DNA of 64,000 nt from Macrolepiota albuminosa (Eukaryota > Basidiomycota > Agaricomycetes > Agaricales > Agaricaceae). The translations under genes were made by a program, and so were the position numbers. This document shows, one piece after another, positions 57,615 to 64,000 of this stretch. The DNA lies in the NCBI GenBank assembly GCA_027475525.1, contig JAMWFC010000012.1, positions 281,831-345,830 on the forward strand, read 5' to 3'. The notes under the pieces were generated by a model. It searched no databases. It saw only the letters and a list, made by a program, of their open reading frames with translations, and was not told the DNA's origin. The stretch's first letter is position 1; every line of letters begins with the position of its first letter.

Positions 57615-60600
57615 TCACAGCGGATCTCTTGCAGTTTGGGGGGGAATAAAATCAGGAAGCACCCGCCTAAATTTATCAATTGCCATCGAGGCCAATTCTT
57701 GCCACATGGCCACCTTTTTGTGGGCATATGACTGGAGACCTCTTTTCTTCACTGACATACCACGCTTCGACCAAATATCTGCCTGGTTGAAGAAATACCG
57801 AACTGTCCACTCCATTTCACTCGTGACAAGCTGACATTCCTCTGTCCATCTGCTGCGTTGTGCTCTAGCACGTAGATAATGAACACGATTAACTGAAGAG
57901 ATATGTTCACGAACGGATGTAATGATAACGGAAATGTTAACAAGAGGACTCACATTCAGAAATAGTTGCAGATTCATTTTCTGCATCAGAATTAGAGTGC
58001 CATATCCAAGATACCTTGATCCTTGATGAACCAGGAATGTTGGGATCTCGTATAGCTGTGCTTGCATTCAAATCCGCTTTCTGTAGAACTGGATACTTTC
58101 TCTGAATGCTGGGGTCCGATCCCAGTCGCAGCAGAGCACTGCGGCATCGTGCATAGGCACGAGCCTTCACCAGGATTGAGGCCTGGATTCTTTGAAGAGA
58201 TGCGCAAGCTCGAGTTTTCACATTCTTGCTTGGGGCGACCCGGACGACGTGAGAATATAGGAATGATTTCTCTGCAATGAATTCCCGAAGGGCTTGCAGG
58301 AGCCTTTCAATTTGAATCAAGCGCAGATTGCGCTCTATCATTGTTAATGGTGAGACATTACCCATGATCATAGATGGGAAGGAGATTTCAAAATCTTCTG
58401 GAACAACTACATCCGTTGGTTCAAGGTTATCCGCCGGCGGTACCAGCGGATCCGCTGGTTGTCCATAAAATCTTCTGGAACAACTACATCCGTTGGTTCA
58501 AGGTTATCCGCCGGCGGTACCAGCGGATCCGCTGGTTGTCCATCTTCGCCATTTCATTGTCGTCAAAGGCTCCGGGAACTTCATCCGGTTCCAGGGGGGC
58601 AGTCCGCCTTCCACCAGCAATGAACCCGCTCCTGTCCTGAGAAGCAGCAAGGACATTGAGTCGAACCCTTAATATTTCTCTTTCCACCTCGACCTTTTGC
58701 CGATCATCATTGCTTGCATGCCGATTCAAACGGCGAACCTGGTCCTGAATTGCAATTCTGAGCTTCCAATTAGTGAAATAGTTTGGGCCATCAGCAATAC
58801 ACCTTACTGCTGCTCCTCAATGTCAAGGGCAAGTTGAATCCAGAAGGAATGAATATCCGTCGCTGCAACATCCGTTGAGTGGTTTCCACTGTCTGCTGCC
58901 ATTCGGTCTTCACTTGCACTATTGAAGGTCATTGTACGAGCTTTCAGAATATCCATTGCTTTACGGTTTCCCTCCTCTCTGAGCCTTTCTGCCTTAGCTA
59001 TTCCGGCTTCCCAGCTTGTTAGTAAATCCGTTGATATTCCGACGGATCGCTCGGTGAAATATTGAACGGCTGCATCTCTCATCTCAACAGCAGTCCTGTA
59101 CTTTCGACATAGGAATGGAACCATGTCAAGCAGCTTCTTCCAGTTTGAGTCACACATGTGATCATCAAGGATTTCTGCCCGATGTGCCAAGGTAGCCGTA
59201 CGGGCCATCTGTGAGACTTCATTTAGTGTAGACCAGAGACTTTCAATTATCTCCCCAGCCAAATGACCGGCCCCAGGAATGAAGGACGGGGCAAAGCGGA
59301 AAAAACAATCCTCCTTATGCCCATGGACATGAAGAAGTCCTATTGCAAAGTCCACGAGTAGATTATCTGGCAGGACTTCTCCGGCCTCGGCAAGCCGTTC
59401 AGAAAATTTGACACACCACTGGCATGCTATGTCATATACCAGTAGGAGACGCTGAATCCCATCCATGTTGGTCGTCTTAACTGCCCGTGTGATGGAAAAG
59501 TCTGTGTAAACCTGGCCTTCACCACGGGTCAAGTTTGTTACACTATTAGGAGCAAAGCAGCCGTGCCGTGTACATGCCGTTGCAACAATACCAGTAATGT
59601 CGCATGACTTGTTCATCATCAGGGCCTTTTCAATAGCTTTGAATGTGTTTTCACAGTTGCAACAATACCAGTAATGTCGCATGACTTGTTCATCATCAGG
59701 GCCTTTTCAATAGCTTTGAATGTGTTTTCACAGCGGCTCCCTGGACAGCCGGAGGTCCAGCGGACGGCCGACGGACAGGATTGAATTGATGAGCGGACGG
59801 CGGACAGGTAGAGTTAAAGAATGTCACTCACCGTTGGCTGTTCCTTTGCGCGCTTGAGATAGTGGGTGAGCTCATCCCTCCTGGCCATCATACCACCGCC
59901 TTCTGAATGCCATACATCATGAGCAGGATTAGAATGTCGGACGTGATCCGCCTTGAAGTTGCCGTCCATCATTAAAGAACGATTGAACTTCCACCGGACG
60001 GGATCTTCTTCCCAGTTGGATGGAAGATTGACTCCTGGTTGGGGACAAGTTGGACAGAATATTGCAAGTTCACCACGGTCCGGCGCCATGGGATGCCTCG
60101 ATTCATCATGGCCGAAGCCTGCCCACTTCAACTTCTTCAGCCACCGCCATGAACGAGAAAGTCGTCGTAGCTCGCGGTAAAGGTTATCCACCTCACCAGA
60201 AGATGCAATCGGGGAAGTTATTCTTGCAATTTTCTGCCAGTACTGGTAGGCGGATGCTTTGCACTCTAGATTTGTCAGACGGAAGTCGTCCAGCACAGCC
60301 GTTGTAAAATATGTTTGTGTCCGATCAAATGTACTGGGGACCAGCTGCGAGCGGATGGTATCCTCCACCAAGACATCCATCCCAGAACACTCACATGAAA
60401 TGACAGTGATGTAGTGTACTCCAGTTGTGTGAACAATCCGTTGTATTGGATTCCCAAAGCAATCATATCTGTCCATACGGAACCCGTTCGTGGCTGGCCG
60501 ATCTTCTGGAATATCTTCTATTGGCACATTATTCTCTGGGTCCTCTTGCTCTTCCTCTTCCATGATTTGATCAAGGCTGGCATCCTGAAGTCTGCTCAGG

Positions 60601-61484
60601 AAATCTGAAGTCATGGATGGATGCGCTGCCGGATGTCCCGGATCGCTATCCGCTGATGGAAGTTCAACATCCAGTTGATATTCGAGTCGTAGAAACTCTT
60701 GCTCCTGAATGTCCTTTTTCCGCTCGTGGTCCTCAAGAGCCCTGACCCTGACCTTCCCTTGATGACAGTTTGCATGCAATGAATTGTGTTGGATATAGAA
60801 ATACCCTCCAGTATCCGACATATTCATTGGTTGGAAATACCTACCATTCCATACTTCAGGTCGGTGAAACGGGTTGGAGTCGTGCGTGCGGCGGACATAT
60901 TCATTGGTTGGAAATACCTACCATTCCATACTTCAGGTCGGTGAAACGGGTTGGAGTCGTGCGTGCGGCGAAACATCCGCGACAGAATATTCTTGACCCA
61001 ACGCAATCACGGCATCGCCATCGTGCGAGGTAATGGTCAGGACAAGCAAGGCAATCAGTAACGTCATCCATTGATTCACGACCAAGCAATCCATTGAGCA
61101 ACTGTGGAACATGGTTGATGAAGTCGTTAAGATAATCTGCCTGTGTCTATGTATGAACTTGAATAATTCGCTCTCAATAATAGCATACATTCAAATCACC
61201 TTTACATGCCTTATGGATACGGGCATTGTATCATCTACATCATCTACCGTTGGATTATTGTCCAAGTGTGCAAAGTTATCATCATCTGCAAATGCCGCAG
61301 ATGGTGCACCAGTTACAATGGGAGCGGGACCCAGTGGTAGCCGTTGTGTTATGAGGACTGGCAACCCTCGTGTGTTCTGAGTGAGTCGTGTCCTTTCCTC
61401 AGCAAACGGGATGAGGTCCCTTTGTCTGATGACTGTTGTTTTTGGTCGCTTGCGTTTCTTTAGAGAGTTCAGGTTCATGATCAA
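57615..61484 (-). CDS. KDZ-superfamily transposase with CxC2 cysteine cluster
   Basis: Proposed exons: 61484-61200, 61140-59832, 59740-58808, 58757-57954 and 57892-57615, all with GT-AG introns of 50-91 bp. A basic N-terminus ('LKKRKRPKTTVI') precedes the CxC2 cluster ('CLACPDHYLARWRCRDC', 'IFCRGCF', then 'NPFHRPEVWNGRYFQPMN'). The RNase-H-fold core has 'CDITGIVATACTRHGCFAPN', 'LLVYDIACQWCVKF' and 'LLHVHGHKEDCFFRFAPSF'. The C-terminal domain has 'NRVHYLRARAQRSRWTEE' and 'VTSEMEWTVRYF', as in many Agaricomycete KDZ proteins. Three 77-bp duplications break it. Collapsing each with one base restored gives 3381 nt, 1126 codons plus stop, a normal length. It should cut and paste its element in the nucleus. 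Confidence 0.82.
58390..58543. repeat. Exact 77-bp tandem duplication 8
   Basis: 58390-58466 equals 58467-58543, in exon 4 of the transposase. The frames before and after it differ by one. Confidence 0.95.
59579..59732. repeat. Exact 77-bp tandem duplication 9
   Basis: 59579-59655 equals 59656-59732, at the start of exon 3 of the transposase. With one base restored at 59732/59733, the upstream GTGAGT intron becomes phase 0. Confidence 0.95.
60817..60970. repeat. Exact 77-bp tandem duplication 10
   Basis: 60817-60893 equals 60894-60970. It splits the CxC2 cluster of the transposase between 'CRGCF' and 'RRTHDSNPFH'. Confidence 0.95.
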
Positions 61485-61720
61485 AATATCTATGGCCAGG
61501 ACCTAGCCATTGTACGGGATATCTAATGAGACCGCTCATCGATATCGGCAATATGCCCCAATTTGGACGGGCCGGATACCAGCGGACAGCGGACCCTATC
61601 CGTCGAAGACAAACGGAATCCGTTTGTCATCAACGGACACTGAACGGAAAATCTATATTTTATCATGTGATCCTTCGGTTGAGAACTGTGTGGTTGCAGA
61701 AAATTATATTGTCTACAAAC
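61485..61720. promoter_or_regulatory. Bidirectional promoter between the KDZ transposase and the divergent gene
   Basis: The 236 bp between the two start codons contain a cluster of ACGGA/TCCGT and AGCGGAC motifs at 61578-61650 in both orientations. The same motif is concentrated in non-coding DNA of the KDZ region. A shared regulatory or transposase-binding role is inferred, not shown. Confidence 0.5.
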
Positions 61721-64000
61721 ATGTCTGCCCTCCTGCAACCGCCTGAACCAATATTTTCACCAAAGAAAAGACGAGTGGAACCGATATTTACAGCGGAAGA
61801 AAGATCTATCTTTGAACCATACAAGGAACTCTACCGCTCCTCAACTACTCCTCAAGCTCGGACTGCTATCTTGAAGGATAAAATCCTAACGGATATTTTC
61901 AACTACTGGGCCACTAAGGGGACAGAGCCAAAGACAGGGGAAGAGTGGGCAGAGAGAATCAAAGTAGGTACAGCAACTCATTGCAAAGAACTAGACATCA
62001 TTTGCTTGAATAGAAGGTTGTCCAGTATATCAAGAATTGCTGGCGCCCTTATTACCAGCATAAAGATCCAAAGGTGCTCCTGAAAACTTCACTGCGAGAT
62101 GTTGTCCGGCAGACAATGGCAAAGGAGATAAACGAGGAGATCCAGAACTTGTTGAGGGGTAAGGATCACAACGCCTCGGGATTGGATGCATTTGCACAAT
62201 ATAATGTGGCTGTCAAAAATGTTATGCATCAACTCACACCGCAGGAGGAAAGTCGTTTACGGAAGATGGCGGCAGAATGGAGCGAAAAAGGAAATCCGCC
62301 AGAAATTCAGCGCAAGTTGGTACTGCTTCCGTCCCCCATCCGTCCTCTATTCGTTGTACATCCGTCGGAAATCCGCCAGAAATTCAGCGCAAGTTGGTAC
62401 TGCTTCCGTCCCCCATCCGTCCTCTATTCGTTGTACATCCGTCGCTTGATTCCGCTTTCTAATCGTTGTCTCTCCAGGAAGGCCCGAAAGCACGGTTTGA
62501 AGCGTGTGGACGATGCAGATGTGCTTCGATTTAGAGAGATGGGCATGTTGAGTTGGACTGTTGTTGGTTGGTATGCAGATGAAGGCATGACTATTAGAAT
62601 GTATGTGGTGCCATCATTCTTTAAACAATTTTGACACCAATTATAGTCATGACAATATGTCATACTTGACCCATGCTAACCGACCTACCTTTCAAGACTC
62701 CTTTCCTGACCTTGTTAGTGACCTCAACAAGAAGATGATGGATTACATGTCTGCTCTTCTTGGTAGAGACATGCCGTCCAACATGCAATCACCCCATGAT
62801 TTGACTCCTCCTATCCTTACACGCCATGACCTCATCCTTGATCTGGATAGGGATGGATTCCCAATATTACCAGCAGATCCAGGACCAAATATATTTCAAA
62901 CTCGGGCAGAATTGGAAATGCTTGTCCGGGACTATCTAAATACTCATTACAGTGAATCCTAGTTTTCTCCACCTTTGCTCATCATCTGATCACCCCATCA
63001 GAAATTGCGTCTGGTTACCGTTATGAATCTGCTCCTTACAAGGCAGTGAGGACCAATGATCAGCAATTCATACATTCAAGGTATCTTCCAGAGGGTCTGA
63101 TATTCCAAGATCCTCATAATCTTGGTCGGCCTGAGCTATTGCGTCTGCTGAACTTCTGGAGAGACCGTCAAGGACAGTATGGATCCGGTGATACCTTCCG
63201 CTGGACGGTTTATCTCAACCGTCACAAGCAGCCAGTAGCTGCCGAGTACGGCACCCGAGCTGATCGTGAAAAAAATGCGGCAGCAGCAGCAGCACGTAAG
63301 GCTACACGCAAAAATGGAGGGAAAAATCGGAAACAGAGGCCAACACCATCAGCGGTAGTCGATGGCAACAGTAGGACCATTGCTAATGATGGAGCCGCTG
63401 ATGGCGGATCCAGAGGCCAACACCATCAGCGGTAGTCGATGGCAACAGTAGGACCATTGCTAATGATGGAGCCGCTGATGGCGGATCGCTTTAGTCACCG
63501 ATCTGCGGTAGTCGATGGCAACAGTAGGACCATTGCTAATGATGGAGCCGCTGATGGCGGATCCGCTTTAGTCACCGGATCTGCAGCCAACTTGGAGTGG
63601 CAACGGGGGCCTACACTTCCCCTGTCACCTAGCGTACCACACACACCACTGCCTGACTTACAGGAGGAACCTCCTGTCTTGCGCTCACCGCACACTCCCC
63701 AGCCTCAGCGCCACAACAGATCCACGGTTCACAACGAATCCCGACCAAATGTATCAGCTTCCGCTCACGACGAGTCCGCTCTCGACGAATCCGTTCATGA
63801 CGGATGTGTTGATGATACAGCAGTGGTAGATGCCACTACCATCCACCTCTTACAACAAAGAGGATGGAGCCATCCAGACCCTCCAATTAATGGCCCTAGT
63901 GATGGTTCCCCTAGATATAGAGTGTCAAGAAGGGTGCTCGACATTCTTCAAGATGAGGACAATGACCAATTTGAAGGTGAGGGAAGGCCGGCATTACAAA
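61721..64000 (+). CDS. Divergent gene of unknown function next to the KDZ transposase (partial at the right edge)
   Basis: Proposed exons: 61721-61963, 62014-62315, 62478-62600, 62647-62951 and 63002 onward, all GT-AG and phase-consistent. The protein begins 'MSALLQPPEPIFSPKKRRVE'. It has a helical segment 'AAEWSEKG', then 'LRFREMGMLSWTVVGWYADE', and 'YESAPYKAVRTNDQQFIHSR' leading to 'TFRWTVYLNRHKQPVAAEYG'. A lysine-rich, alanine-rich stretch and a long Ser/Pro-rich region follow and stay open to the edge. Similar proteins are, from memory, widespread in Agaricomycetes; function is not known. Duplication 11 falls in intron 2 and is harmless; duplication 12 breaks exon 5. Confidence 0.6.
62290..62443. 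repeat. Exact 77-bp tandem duplication 11
   Basis: 62290-62366 equals 62367-62443. It spans the exon 2/intron 2 boundary of the divergent gene, so the donor site appears twice. Confidence 0.95.
63334..63563. repeat. Exact 77-bp tandem duplication 12 with a third imperfect copy
   Basis: 63334-63410 equals 63411-63487, and 63505-63563 repeats most of it again. The third copy continues GGATCCGC...CCGGATCTGCA. After copy 2 the same stretch reads GGATCGC...CCGATCTGCG, lacking one base at each of two places. Confidence 0.93.

Noticed and set aside
51641..63487. 77-bp duplications as a site-specific biological process (for example transposon footprints)
   Set aside because: The units have no common end sequences or motifs and ignore gene structure; constant length alone fits assembly overlaps better.
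63334..63563. CRISPR-like array from the repeated 77-bp units
   Set aside because: The units are contiguous without spacers, the DNA is eukaryotic, and the repeat is one of the 77-bp duplications inside a coding exon.

Overview
The window reads as nuclear DNA of a mushroom-forming basidiomycete (Agaricomycete). The evidence is short GT-AG introns of about 50-90 bp, a CxC2/KDZ transposase, chromodomain Gypsy elements, a DIRS-like tyrosine-recombinase retroelement and several protein families that I associate with Agaricomycetes. Almost all of it is transposable-element material of different ages. Cellular genes are few: an edge-truncated membrane protein (1-1099), a truncated Cdc20/Cdh1/Ama1-type WD40 gene (about 46.06-46.52 kb), and a many-exon gene of unknown function (48.39-50.85 kb) that carries one stop codon.

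Layout. 2.1-6.4 kb: a Tc1-like element with TA target duplication, split by a CACTA-like element. 6.4-8.2 kb: nested LTRs. 8.4-10.7 kb: CpG-depleted relics of the repeat seen fresh at 51.6-53.8 kb. 10.7-16.6 kb: LTRs around decayed coding debris. 16.57-26.04 kb: a complete but internally deleted Gypsy element with two LTRs and a 5-bp target duplication. 26-32 kb: decayed genes and an LTR. 32.1-35.4 kb: solo LTRs in very AT-rich DNA. 35.4-40.8 kb: a DIRS-like element (minus strand) split by a solo LTR. 41.8-46.0 kb: a decayed paralogue of a KDZ-partner gene, another LTR, and the 3' half of a second Gypsy copy. 46-51 kb: host-like genes and a minisatellite. 51.6-64 kb: tRNA-like modules, ACGGA/CCAGCGG motif islands and a KDZ transposon gene cluster.

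The KDZ cluster is the main find. A KDZ transposase (57615-61484, minus) stands head to head with a divergent gene of unknown function (61721 to the window end, plus), separated by a 236-bp motif-rich promoter. Downstream on the minus strand lies a partner gene (55145-57340) with five acidic PPLFIPAEEE-type repeats. A decayed copy of that partner at 41.8-43.2 kb suggests the gene is itself repeated.

The most unexpected signal is structural. Between 51.6 and 63.6 kb there are twelve exact tandem duplications, each exactly 77 bp, and none was noticed elsewhere. At every coding junction that can be tested, the reading frame returns if one copy is removed and one missing base is allowed next to it. 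Applied to the two minus-strand genes, this gives coding lengths divisible by three (1126 and 647 codons plus stop). Uncollapsed de Bruijn graph overlaps are the likeliest cause, so the apparent frameshifts in the KDZ genes are probably not biological.
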